Shown one piece after another: positions 34,104 through 45,655 of a stretch of DNA of 64,000 nt (position 1 is the stretch's first letter; every line of letters starts with the position of its first letter). Made by a program: the position numbers and the translations under genes. Below the pieces are notes generated by a model. That model was not told the DNA's origin and did no database searches. It worked only from the letters and a program-made list of their open reading frames with translations. Origin of the DNA: Chlamydomonas sphaeroides (lineage: Eukaryota; Chlorophyta; Chlorophyceae; Chlamydomonadales; Chlamydomonadaceae); contig BDDC01000234.1 of the NCBI GenBank assembly GCA_001662425.1, positions 1 to 64,000 of the forward strand. The letters are read 5' to 3'.

Positions 34104-37031
34104 ATGGTTCTGCGTCAGCTCACGGCTGCGCCTGCTGGCTCGCTGGGGTCGACCTGGAAGCACGTTAAGCAGGTGAACATACAATACCAGCACCAGAAAC
34201 TGGGGCGTGCGCGACGCAGCACGAACCGTCGCGCGGGCCGTAATTCCGCAACAGCTTCGGCCTGGGGGCCTCAGCTGTCGCCGTAGCTGTAGCTGTAAGC
34301 GCTGAAATTTGTTGCAAGAGGTCTTCGCACCTTGCGCGCCCGAGCGTGAACGTTCCGGAAACGGTTAGGTAGGCTGCGTCATGCGCGCGACGGTTCTTCC
34401 CCGTCATCCCCTTGTTCCCGATACCTTAGCCGCCGAAAGCGTTCGCTGACAACGCAATCTAGTGTTCCACATTGTATCATGTTCGGTCAAATAGCCCTAG
34501 CTGCCAGCAAGCCCTAGGGCCGGCGTGCCGACCGTTACGTCCCGCGTTCAGCGGCCATCCTCTTCCCGCCCCCAACCTGCAACGCCCACCCATCCCAGGC
34601 GCCACCTGACCCCATCATCGGCGTCACCGACGGCTGGCGCGCCGACTCCGACCCCCGCAAGCTGAACCTCGGCGTCGGCGCCTACCGCACCGAGGTACGG
34701 TGTCCTGCGTGTTGGCCTAGTCGCCAGACTCGTAGCAGCGGTCACAGCCATGCTTGCGTACTTCGGGGGACTCCTGCCAGCTCCGTTACTTCACTCTCCG
34801 CTCGTCTCGCATCCAAGTTTCCCAGCTCATATGCACCTGACCCCGCCACGCCGTACTGTCCCCACAGGAGGGCAAGCCCCTGGTGCTGCGCGCCGTGCGC
34901 GAGGCCGAGCTGCAGCTGATCAACGACCCCACAGCCAACAAGGTGTGGGGAATCACACACCGATAGCCTGCAATCCCCTCACCTCGTCGCCAGGACGTGC
35001 CGCGGCCCCTTCCGGTTGACCCAGCCTGCCGCCTTCCACGTCCATTTCCCCATGCCCTTCACCTTTCCCTTCTCTGCCTCCTTCCCCGCTCGCCCTTCCC
35101 CTTCCAGGAGTACCTGCCCATCGCCGGCAACCCCGAGTTCTGCCGCCTGGCCCGCAGCCTGGCGCTGGGGGACGATTGCCCCGCCATCGCCGCCGGGCGG
35201 GTGGCCACCGTGCAGGCGCTGTCGGGTGGGGCCGCCATCGAACTGCGAGGGCTGCCGGAAGCGCTGGCACGCACGCTCCAGTGCCGGCCCCAGCCCCCAA
35301 CCCCAGCTCTCTTCCCAAGCCGACGGCACCCCCGCCCCAGGCCTGACTGACCGCCTGCCTCGCTTCCTTCATCACCAGGCACGGGCGCGCTACGTGTGGG
35401 CGCTGAGTTCCTGGCGGCCCACCTGCCGGCAGACTCGCCGCGCACCGTGTACCTGCCCAAGCCCACCTGGGGCAACCACAACACCATCTTCGGCGCTGCC
35501 GGACTGCAGGCGAGCGCGGCGGGGGCGTATGCGCCTGCCTCGGAGCCTGCCCGTGCCCCTGTGTGGCGCTTCCGCCTCACCAGTTTGCGACGCGCCTTGC
35601 GCTGCCCATGGCCTTGCTCACTTGCTAGGTCTGCGCGTACCGTTACTTCCAGCCCAGCACGCGCGGCCTGGACTTTGACGGCCTCATGGCGGACCTGGGC
35701 GCTGCGCCCGCCGGCAGCGTCGTGGTGTTGCACGCGTGCGCGCACAACCCCACGGGCGTGGACCCCACCCAGCAGCAGTGGGAGGCGGTGCTGGCGCTGG
35801 TGCAGCAGCGCGGCCTGCTGCCCTTTTTCGACAGCGCGTACCAGGTGCGCCTCGCGGGGGCGCGTGGGCCCCGACCGGGCAGGCGGCCGTCAGGAAGGGT
35901 GCAGGAAGCGCCCGCCGCAGAGCGCGGGCATCGGGGCCGGCGCCCGCGCAGGGCTTGCCGGTCATCGCGGCAGAGCCCTGAGCTCCCTCCTCCCTCTTCC
36001 CCGCCCCACCTGCGGCCAGGGCTTTGCCTCGGGCGACCTGGACCGCGACGCCTGGGCGGTGCGGCTGTTTGCGCGGGCGGGGCTGGAGATGCTGCTGGCG
36101 CAGTCGTTCGCCAAGAATATGGGCCTCTACGGCGAGCGCGCGGGCGCACTCAGCGTCATCACCAGGTGGGGCTGCGGCCGTTGGCGCCGGGGGTCATCCG
36201 CCGGTGGTGCCCTGCCCGCCCGCCCGCCTGCCAGCCATACCTGACCCCTGTTCTGCCGTCGCTGTGCGCCCCACAGCTCCAAGGCGGTGGCGGGCCGCGT
36301 GGAGTCGCAGCTCAAGCTGGTCATCCGGCCCATGTACTCCAACCCGCCCATGCACGGCGCGGCCATCGCCGCCAAGGTGCTGGGCTGTCCCAAGCTCAGG
36401 GCCATGTGGAAGGTGGGCCCAGGGCGGGCGCGCACACGAGTTAAGACTGTGCGGAGCTAAGGGGCAAGGGCCAGTAAGGACGCGCGGCTGCCCTTGGCAT
36501 GTGGTTTGAAAATCACCACGCTGCTCCCCTCGGGTTTTCACCGGCCCGTCCAGGAGGAGCTGCGCTCCATGGCCGACCGCATCGGCGCCATGCGCACCGC
36601 GCTGCACAAGGAGCTGGTGGCGCGCAACCTGCCGGGCGACTGGAGCTTCGTGCTCAAGCAGATCGGCATGTTCTCGTTCACGGGTGCGGCGTTTGGCGGG
36701 TTGCTGGACGGGCGTGTGGAGGAAATGGAAGGGAACGACGGTTGAACTCTTCGGACTCACATTCGTGACAGCTCGCCCTGGGCGATCGACACACATCTGC
36801 GCTTATCTGGCCCGACCCACATGACCCACATGACCATGCCGCACCTACCACCCGCCCCTCCTGCCATCACCAGGCCTGGGCCGGCCGCAGTGCGAGGCGC
36901 TGGTGTCCAAGTGGCACGTGCACATGACGCTCGACGGCCGCATCTCCATGGCGGGGCTGTCGGCGGCGGCCGCGCCCTACCTGGCGGACGCCATCGCGGA
37001 CGTGGTGCTCCACCCGCCCTCGGCGCTGTAG
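34104..37031 (+). CDS. Aspartate aminotransferase (class I PLP enzyme)
   Basis: Ten exons: 34104-34172, 34599-34694, 34868-34942, 35108-35225, 35379-35509, 35629-35844, 36020-36165, 36277-36412, 36554-36683, 36874-37031. They join in phase to about 424 residues, normal for the family. Visible motifs include DPRKLNLGVGAYRTEEGKP, PKPTWGNHNTIFGAAGL, LLHA-type segment VVVLHACAHNPTGVDPT, SFAKNMGLYGERAGAL (the lysine forms the PLP Schiff base), MYSNPPMHGA and GMFSFTGLG. It swaps the amino group between aspartate/2-oxoglutarate and oxaloacetate/glutamate. The N-terminal extension before STWKHVKQAPPDPIIG is only about 15 residues, so a cytosolic form is likelier than a plastid or mitochondrial one, though a very short presequence is not excluded. 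The intron after 35509 starts with GC. Confidence 0.95.
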
Positions 37032-37965
37032 ATGAAATGGGGAAGTGCCGGCCTGTACCGGCCGCCTGTGCAGCACGTGGTAAAGAGCGGGGGTTGTTGC
37101 CCGAGCATGGTCCCAATTGTGTTCATGTCCTGTATGTGTTTCAAATCAGCTTCCGTGTTGTGGTTGCGGAATGCTCCATGTTTGGTGCCAGTAGGTAGCA
37201 TAATTGTGGGCAACCACGGACATTGTCATGGGGAGCACGTACCGGACGTCCGATGTCATATTGGTATCAATTCCGTGTTCAAATGCCGGATGTGGGCACG
37301 AGGAGGTGAGCAGCATCGGAGTTTGTCGTGTGGAAGTGTGTTAAGGCCCTGGGCGCGTCCTTAGCTGGTCTCGGCAGCTTGCTGGCCACAATGAGCGGCC
37401 AAAGTATGTGACGCACCGGTCGGGCGGTCATCGCTCGATGCATACCCAGCAGGGCGCAGGGCACTGCGCGCCAGGCTAGACGCCGACGCCGTGTGTCAAA
37501 TGAAAGCGCAAGCGCTGGCGGCCTTCTTCTTCTCTATTCTTCTAGCTACTTGTGCGCTGCCAGGTACGAGGAGCGCCGGCAGTGGCACCCCGGGGACTTG
37601 AGGTCTCGACAGCAGCCGGCCGCCTCGAATGCCCCGAAGACCTGGTCAGGCACGGTCGATTGCGTCTGGCTACGTACGGGCCACCATCTTGCCTCAGCTC
37701 GCGGCCACACTCCGCGAGTTGCTTGCATAGGGATTTCTATTGTGGTCTCGTCGCCACCCGTCACCACTCGTGGCCAGCATCCCTAGCTGCCCTCTCTCTG
37801 ACGCCGCTCTGACGGGGTTGGCTGGGGCCTATCTGTTGACCAATGGGAGGGGGCACATGCCACAACAGATGACGCCACACGGCCACGGCCAACAACTCTG
37901 CTCGACAGCTGGCGCGCGCTGCCCCACCCCCATAAAAGTGTTTGGCACGCCCCCGCAAGCTCGCT

Positions 37966-37966
<1 letters not shown>
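37032..37966. other. 3' flank of the aminotransferase gene, no gene seen
   Basis: Holds the aminotransferase 3' UTR followed by about 900 bases with lower GC content. No credible coding sequence or RNA gene was found. Confidence 0.45.

Positions 37967-38004
<38 letters not shown>
37967..38004. repeat. Poly-C run of 38 bases abutting an assembly gap
   Basis: An uninterrupted C homopolymer runs straight into the Ns. The true length is unknown because the assembly stops here; polymerase slippage or failed sequencing through the run is the likely cause of the gap. Confidence 0.95.
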
Positions 38005-38360
38005 NNNNNNNNNNNNNNNNNNNNNNNNNNNNNNNNNNNNNNNNNNNNNNNNNNNNNNNNNNNNNNNNNNNNNNNNNNNNNNNNNNNNNNNNNNNNNNNN
38101 NNNNNNNNNNNNNNNNNNNNNNNNNNNNNNNNNNNNNNNNNNNNNNNNNNNNNNNNNNNNNNNNNNNNNNNNNNNNNNNNNNNNNNNNNNNNNNNNNNNN
38201 NNNNNNNNNNNNNNNNNNNNNNNNNNNNNNNNNNNNNNNNNNNNNNNNNNNNNNNNNNNNNNNNNNNNNNNNNNNNNNNNNNNNNNNNNNNNNNNNNNNN
38301 NNNNNNNNNNNNNNNNNNNNNNNNNNNNNNNNNNNNNNNNNNNNNNNNNNNNNNNNNNNN
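38005..38360. other. Assembly gap (356 Ns)
   Basis: Unknown bases. Any open frame drawn across it is meaningless. The gap size may be an estimate. Confidence 0.99.
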
Positions 38361-40992
38361 GTCGACCTGTCTTGACCAGAAAATTTCAGGGAAGCCATGA
38401 AACGGGGTCAAGAGCCTGTGAGCAGCGGGTTATGTCGTGCTATGTAACCACCTGCAGAGCGCATGTATAAGGAAGCGTGTACCGTTTATGTGAAATATTT
38501 TCTGCCTACTCTGCGCGTGCCGTGGCCCCCACGCAAGGTTTCCTCCAGTGTTCTATTCGTCAAGGGTTCACATCAACCCCCACGTGACTAAGCTCCGCAA
38601 GTCCGCCAAGAGGTCATCAGAGCTGACTAACGAAGGGATACACAAAGGCAGCACGGCATTTAGTACCCCGAGTGCAGCAGGCCAGGTCGCGCAGACCATG
38701 CGCTGGGCCCAGGTGTGGCCGTTGGAGCCCTTTTACTGTAGAGCCAGGAGCCCTTGGGCCCTACCAATCGATGCCGCATGGACAGCGTATCCTCGGCAGG
38801 CAGGGTCACATGGTACCTGCACTGTCAGAGTCACGCAGTCAGCCAGGCACACCAATTATAAGAACTCAGCCTCCATCGCTGGTTCGGCCGTTCGCCCGGC
38901 TTGCAGCCCTACTTCTCCCCTGCTTCTCATACCTGCCGGGAGCAAGGCACGTCGTCGTGCGCTCGTGCGAGTGCGGCGGCAACCCGATGCGCGAGCTTGC
39001 GTGGGTTGCGTGTCGCTTCGCCTGAAGCATAGAAGGACTCGGAAAGCCACACTGTGAGCGCGCGACGCCCCCACTGACGACATATCTGGCATCACGAGTT
39101 ACCTGGCCATCGGTAGGCAGGCATGGAGATGCGACCAACGTCCGTGAAGGCTGCGAGGGCGTCCAGGATGCTGATATTAGCTGGAATTAACGTAGCAGAG
39201 CTACTTACCCCGAGGCTCTGCTCGCCTTGGGCGCGGGCCACCTGGCGTGGCTGGAGTGACGGGCGCAGGAGGGGTGTCCCAGGCGGGTGCGCCCCTGCCA
39301 CCGCCACCGTCAGGTAGGATGGGGAGAGGCCGTGCGTGGGCCCCTGGACGTACGCGCTCCCCGGCCAAGGCCCGGCTGACCGTACTAGGCCGCAACCCAG
39401 TTGAATCGGGGGTATTGACAAGAGGCTATGTTGCGCTGCCGTCGGGACAGCACGTGTGGCCCGCGGCGGGCGTCCTCTGTCTGCGAACATGCAATAGCGT
39501 GGGGCCTCCCCACGGGCTTTCCTACCCCTTGTACGTAAGTAAGCCAACACGGCTTCCCCGAGGTTCGATGTTGCCTTCATGACGCAGGATCAGACTGCAA
39601 ACGACAATGTAGCACAGACGAAGCCCAAAACGGCTGTTGGCTTTGCTTCGGCCCAACGTCCCGTTTTGGTGTCAAGACCGTCCGCGCGGCCGAATGTGCA
39701 GCGCCGGAAGCACGTGGGGACCAGCGGCGGCCACGCAGCGCGAAGGGGAGCCGTCTCCGGGATTCGTTGGAGGCCGTCGTTCGTCGGGCCGGCCGGGGAT
39801 TCCACACCTCACCATAATCACATTCTGTCACCGCTGTCTTCGGCACGGCCTGCGGCAGCTGCCCGCAATCATGCGTTCATGCCCCGACGGTAAGGTAGAC
39901 ATGCGCTTCACGATGACGCTGAACGCCTTGGGCTACACCGCATACAGGAGAGTAGCGCGTGCGTGACCTCCATACGGCACCATGAGGGACAGGAGTCCCT
40001 TAGTGTGGCCCAATCTAACATGCACGTCGTGCAGCCCCACGCCCTGCCAGCCAGCATGCCAACCATGCATGCCAGCGCCCGATGGGGCGTCACGCCTGCA
40101 CACTAGCCCGCGGACTAACGGGGACAGACCTGCCCAGCTTCAGTTCTTCAAGCTCTTGCCCAGCTATTGCGCCTCCGAGGCCCTATCAATGCCGCGCGCC
40201 GCAGCGAGACCGCCACGCCGGCTTGGGGGCCTCAATACAGTACACCTAGACGGCCATGCGCATCCAGCCGAGCAAGCGCCTACCACTCTACCTACACCCG
40301 CGGTGCCCGCAACACCCGCGAACGCAGCGTGCGGCCACTTGAAGCAGCTACAACAGGCGCACCCGAGACTAGTAAGACGCGGCAGCGGGCCAACGCTGGG
40401 CATCGCACGAACCACATCGCATGCTTCATTCGGCTGGAGGCAGCAGCAAGCCTAACTATTGCGGAAGGAAGCATTGCTAGCACCTACAAACCCAGCCATT
40501 ATTCCCCTGGTCGCAGAACACCCGAAATCGTTCGCCCGAGAGGCCGTAGCACCCAGTCCCCGACATGCGGTGAGCGTCTACAACGGAAGCAAAGCGCGGG
40601 CCGCCCTTGCTTCGCTACCAGTAAGACATCGACTCAAGCAAACACGAACACGACAACAGGGCAGCACAACACCCCGCAAAACGCTGCTGCCGGCACCGCC
40701 GACGCCACACAGGTCACCTCGCGCGCCGAATGATGTCATGCAAATCAGTATCACCGCAACGGCCGCGTCTTGACCGTCCCACCGCTGCTCTTCAGCCGGC
40801 ACTCCTCACCCACCATCCGTAGGGCCATCCCTGCCACCCGCCGACCAGCCAGCTGCCAGTCAGGACGAGTTCCCATACCCCAGCGCTGCGTCGTCGCGGC
40901 GCATGACCACGCCTACATGTCGCAGCGGCGTGGTGCAAGCCTGCAGGCGGCGGTGCAGATTCCGGGCTCAAGAGCCCGCCGCCACAGGCTGC
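38361..40992. other. Gene-poor stretch downstream of the gap
   Basis: About 2.6 kb with base composition and codon pattern unlike the neighbouring exons. Several medium open frames exist on both strands (for example minus 39580-39092) but none shows a recognisable domain or splice-supported exon chain. The right end should include the 3' UTR of the minus-strand kinase. It may be decayed repeat or transposon DNA. Confidence 0.4.
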
Positions 40993-43900
40993 TCAAGCGC
41001 ACTTTGCCACGCCCATGGCAAAGCGCACCGACATCTTCGAGCCGTGGTGCGCGTGGCCAATGGCGGGCCGGGGCGTGGGCCCCACGGCGTGAGGCGACGA
41101 CGGCAGGCCCGCTGGGGCGGCAGCGCCGTCGGCGCCACTGCCGCCGCTGGCACCGGACGAGGCCGCGCTGGAGCCCACCGCTGCGTGCTGGCTATCGGCC
41201 AGGGCTTGGGCCTCGGGCGGGGTCACGGTGCCCAGGGCCGTCTCGAAGGAAGAGCCTTCGCGGACCAGCCCCTCGCGCCCCCGCCGTACGCTGGCTTCAT
41301 GCTGCCCGCTCAGCGCGCTACGCTGCACGGCGGACGTCGCCGCCTCCGGACCCTCGCTCTCGCCGCCCAGGCCCTTGCTGCCCGACGCCAGGGGGCCCGA
41401 GTTGCCCCGCTCCATCACGGTCGGCAGGCGCTTCCCGCCAGGGGACGCCGGCGGGGGCCCGGCCGTTGCAATCGCTGCCTCCAGCTCCTGGATCACCGCC
41501 GCCGTCACAGCTGCTTTGCCGGCGGCGGCGGACGCGCCGGCGCTGTCGGAGCCGCCCGACGAGCTGGCGCTGCCGGCAGTGGGGGCCTCGGCTGCCGTGG
41601 GCGCAGCTCTCCGGCGCTCGGCGGGGACGTAGGGCGCCTTGATGCGGCCCTCGCGCAGCGCCTGCCAGTCGAAGCCGCCGAACCAGGGGTGGCGCATGAT
41701 GCTGACGGCGCTCTGCGGCCGCGAGCTGGGCTTAGCTGTCAGCATGCGGTTGAGCAGGTCCTGCGCAGCGGCGGGGGCGACGGGGTTGCCAGCAGGTGAG
41801 TGGGGACCGCCGGGTGCGCCGGGTCTTACCATGTCAGTGTCACGTGCGGCTTGCTAGCAGCAGCAAACACGCTTGCCCCGCCGGCGAAACACACACCTGC
41901 AGGTGGTGGCTGAAGCGCGGGTGCGTGGGCGGCCGCCAGCCCTTCTTCAGCATGTCCTCGGGAGTGTCCGTCACCACGCTGCCGGTCAGCATCTGGAGGT
42001 GTGGGCGCGGGATACCGTCAGCAGTCAAGGCAACTGGAAGCACAGTAGAAGAGAGTCAAGGGATAGGTACGGTGAAACTGGCCCCCCTCCACGGGGGCCC
42101 TGATGCCCCCGCGCACCTGGTACAACGTAGCGCCGGCGCTGAATATATCTGCGCGTGGGGTCCGGAGAGAGTGCGGGGTTGCGGCAAGGTCAGACGAGCG
42201 AGGGTACTCACAACATACGGTAGCCGCTTACAAAAGGCACAGCCACATCAGCTGACGTACGCCATCCATGCGTGGGCGCGCCAATGCCTAGCGCTTTCTA
42301 ATGCGCTGAATATATCCAGCCTCACCTGCCGGGATGCCGTACGCCGACCTGCTCTTGGACGTGCCGTACGCGTACACCTCGGGCGCGATGTAACCGGTGG
42401 TGCCGCAGCAGCCCACGGTGCAGCCCGAGGCGTCCAGCGCAACCGTAAAGCCCAGGTCCGCCAGCTTGGCGGTGCCGTCGCTGGTCAGGAGCAGGTTGCC
42501 GGGCTTGATCTGGATGGGCGACATGGATGGGCGACATGGCGAGAGAGGAGAGGACGGGGCGGGACGTGATGTGGGTCAGCACTCGTGGGCGCTGCGGAAT
42601 GTGGGTCGGAACCACGTGCGGCCGCAGGTATGTGGGTCGGGCGAGGGTGGGCGGTGCGAGCGTGCACGCTCGGGCCCAGGCACGGCAGGCAGGCAGCGCC
42701 GCCCCTGCTATGCTACCACAGCCTCCGCCTCACGTCTCGGTGCAGCAGGCCGTTAGCGTGCAGGAACTCCAGCGCCAGCAGCAGGCAGGCGAAGTAGTAG
42801 CGCGCAGAGGCCTCGCTCATGAGCAGCCGCTGCTTGTTGGCGCCACGGCGGTCCTTGAGCGACTGCGGCCACGGTGCAGGGCAAGCATGCAAGCGTTCGG
42901 GCGCGGCTTCGCAACCGACGCTGCGACGCCTAGCCGCTGCTGCGACGGTCGCAGGGGCAGGCGGCCGACCCACATCAACCGGCATGAGCCATCTGAGTGC
43001 CCCGGCCCCGCTCCCGGCCTGCCAGCCCGACCCACCGCCAGCATGCCTGCCATGTCGCCGCCCTCGGCCCACTCCATGACGTAGCTGCAGTGCTCGTTGC
43101 CGTCGTCCACAAACCCAAACAGCCGCACGATGAAGGGGCAGCTCTGGCAGCGGTGCAGCTGCATCAGCTCCCGCTCCTGGTTCCAGCCCAGCGGCACGCG
43201 CTTGACGGCCACAATCAGCTGCGGCTCCGCACACGAGGAAGATACCTCCCCGCCGCGCTGCAGCGCCGCTCCCGCCGAGGCGCGCTCCGACCCAGGGTCG
43301 TCCTCGTCCGAGCCCGATGGCGGCAAAGGCCCCAAGCTGGCGCCGCTGCTGCTGGGCGGCATGTGGTGGTGGTGCAGGTTGCCCGCCGACGAGCCACCGC
43401 GCGTGAGCGATGGCAGATGGTAGTGCCGGCTGCTCGCGGCACCCGATGCAGAGCTGCGGCCACTTGGGCCCGCCAAGCCGCTAGCGCCAGAGCCCCGACC
43501 GGCGCCAGCGTCGCCATCCGGCTGCGCCTCGGAGCTGCCCGCGCCATCCACATCCGCCTCGAAATCCGGTGACTCGGGCGGCGGCGAGGTGGCCTCCGAC
43601 TCGGCCGCAAACGGCGAGGTCGGGCCCTTGCCAGCCGAGCCCACGCCGGGTGGCATGTGCGACCCCCCAGCCGTCAGTTGCCCCACGCCGCTGGTGCTGG
43701 CACAGCGCGGCGGCGGGTGCGCGCCTCCAGGATTGTTGCTAGTGTACCCGATGCTGCTGGGCCGCCCGAAGAAGCTAGCGGACTTCACGGGGACGCGACA
43801 GAGGTTTACGGAGCCATATGCTCCCTCGCCCAGCGCCACCAGCGGCTTGATGTCCGACTGCTCCAAGCGGTCAAACCTCTCCTGGTCCTGAAAGAAGAAA

Positions 43901-44735
43901 AATGCGGCGGCATGGGGCGCCGTATGGGTCAGTGCATGACGCGCGGCACAGGTGCGAGCCTTGACACCGCCTATGCGCCGCCTCGACGGGCCCCATACAT
44001 CACCCCAGCTCGATGCAACACCTGCGGCGTGGCTGGCCGCCACTGCTTGTGTGACCAGTCCTCCACTAGGAACTTGACCGCTTCGAGGTCGGTAAGGGCG
44101 CTACGGGTGCGCTCTGTGGGGGAGGATACAAGGCGAAGTCATTGCCTGCAGGAACCCAGGCCAAGCCAGGCCAGACCCTATTTCCGCTCGCTGGCGGACC
44201 ATCCGCTGCTTGCTAAAACACCAGCTACGAGTAGACGGACGTCTATGCCGTCGCGCACAGCCTGACGAGGCCTCAGCAAGAAGGCGCGTGCCGACATTTA
44301 ACCTCCGACGCCGTGCAGGGTCGCGCTAAGCACTCCTTGCTTGCTGGTGATAAAGAGGTGCACGCCGCAGTCAACCAGCTACTCGATACCGCGCGCTAGC
44401 CCAGTTTGCTGGCGCACCAGGCGCTAAGCGCAGCTGCGGTTGCAGCTCCCATGACGGCCATCACGAAGCTCACCCATCACAGGCTCCATGGACTGCCGCG
44501 GCGCATAGCCATCTGTGCTGGTTGACGAAGGAGGCGGCGTCGCAGGACCCCGCGTCTTCTTCGGCGAGCCCTGGGACCTCGTCGACTGCCGCGAGAGGCG
44601 CTTCCACGAGTAGCTTGCAAACTTATTTCCGCCATGGAGCGTGTCATTCGGGGTGGCGGTGCCGGAATCGGTCTCTATGTCCTCGTCGCCGCGAACCATC
44701 CCCTTTAGGGACGTCCGACTGAAGCACGCGAGCAT
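40993..44735 (-). CDS. AGC-like serine/threonine protein kinase with large N-lobe insertion and DLG motif
   Basis: Eight exons in coding order: 44735-44474, 44113-44022, 43887-43036, 42862-42734, 42509-42326, 42148-42117, 41992-41897, 41760-40993. They join in phase to about 804 residues. The kinase domain has a glycine loop LGEGAYGSV (about residues 137-145) and the lysine of VAVKRV near residue 347. It also has LLHRD followed by IKPGNLLL, ADLGF in place of DFG, and GTTGYIAPEVYAYG. HPWFGGFDWQALREGRIKAP after the C-lobe is typical of AGC kinases (PKA/PKG). About 185 Ser/Gly/Pro-rich residues are inserted between glycine loop and lysine. No cyclic-nucleotide-binding domain is visible in the 118 N-terminal residues. 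The C-terminal 200 residues are low complexity. All residues needed for catalysis appear present, so it is probably active; substrate unknown. Confidence 0.85.
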
Positions 44736-45655
44736 TCTCGCTGCGCCCTGAAGGCCTCCCCGTTAGCCGGGGAGGCCAAGAATTAGCTGGCTTGACGCAT
44801 CGTATAGAGGTGACAACTAGGTTCCCGCAGCGTAAGGGTTGCGGTGGCGCTGGGTTCAGAAAAACCAAGTGAAATGGATTGGTAAGACGACGAAATGTGC
44901 CAGAATGTGTGTGACAACATTGTGTGGAGGGGTGCCAAGTGCCCGGCACCAAGTCCATGCAACGGAATCTGCATGCGCTCCACCGCGCAGTTGCAGCTAC
45001 CTTGCAGCTATCAACTGATATTTAATGCTGGAGCCCGGGCACATGTTTCATGCAAGGTGGACGCACCGCAAAGGCCGACCCGTCGTCCTGCGTGTCGCTT
45101 CACGTGCGGTGCCCGTCTGTCCCCCCGCGCGGGGCCTCAGGTCCCACGAAGACATTGGCCCTGCTGTTATCTGTGATACCTTTCCTTGCAAGTGTGGCGC
45201 AGTTCTCAGAGGGCATTGGCTTGGCAGCCATAAACACCTGCGGTACCGAGGGACTAGGCTACATACAGGAACGCCTACAGAGCGAATGGCTGATAGGCTG
45301 GAGGGGCCAGCACCAACGTCATGGACTCATGGACGTCATGGACTTCCGTGCTGCCGTTACGCACTCGGTATTTTGCCCGCACGGCTCGTGCCCCTGAAGG
45401 GGCCAGCCAACAGGAACGGGTGCATTCATCAGAGCCATGCAGGCTATGATCGACAGACGAACGCGGCCGCAAGCGCCCTGGCAGGTGCACCGCCGTTGCC
45501 CGAATCCAACAAAAAGGGCTACAAGCCCCCAGCCCAGAGCCTATGCAGGCGTACAGCATTGACACTTAGATAGACCTGCGGCCGCATCCTGGCAGTCCGG
45601 AGAAGGCCCATTTCAGCAGTCCGCCACCTGCAACTGCGCGCCCCCGCTCCATGCC
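44736..45655. promoter_or_regulatory. Spacer between RanBPM-like and kinase genes
   Basis: Both flanking genes are on the minus strand, so this 920-base segment holds the 3' UTR of the RanBPM-like gene and the promoter/5' UTR of the kinase. No other gene or repeat was recognised. Confidence 0.5.

Noticed and set aside
37740..38411. Open frames on both strands spanning the poly-C run and Ns
   Set aside because: Most of their length is unknown bases; the rest has no coding signal.
39092..39580. 162-residue minus-strand open frame
   Set aside because: Part of it looks mildly protein-like, but there is no domain, no splice chain and no supporting context, so it was left as unannotated spacer.
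39555..39585. GGTTCGATG resembling a tRNA T-loop
   Set aside because: No acceptor, D or anticodon stems could be formed around it.
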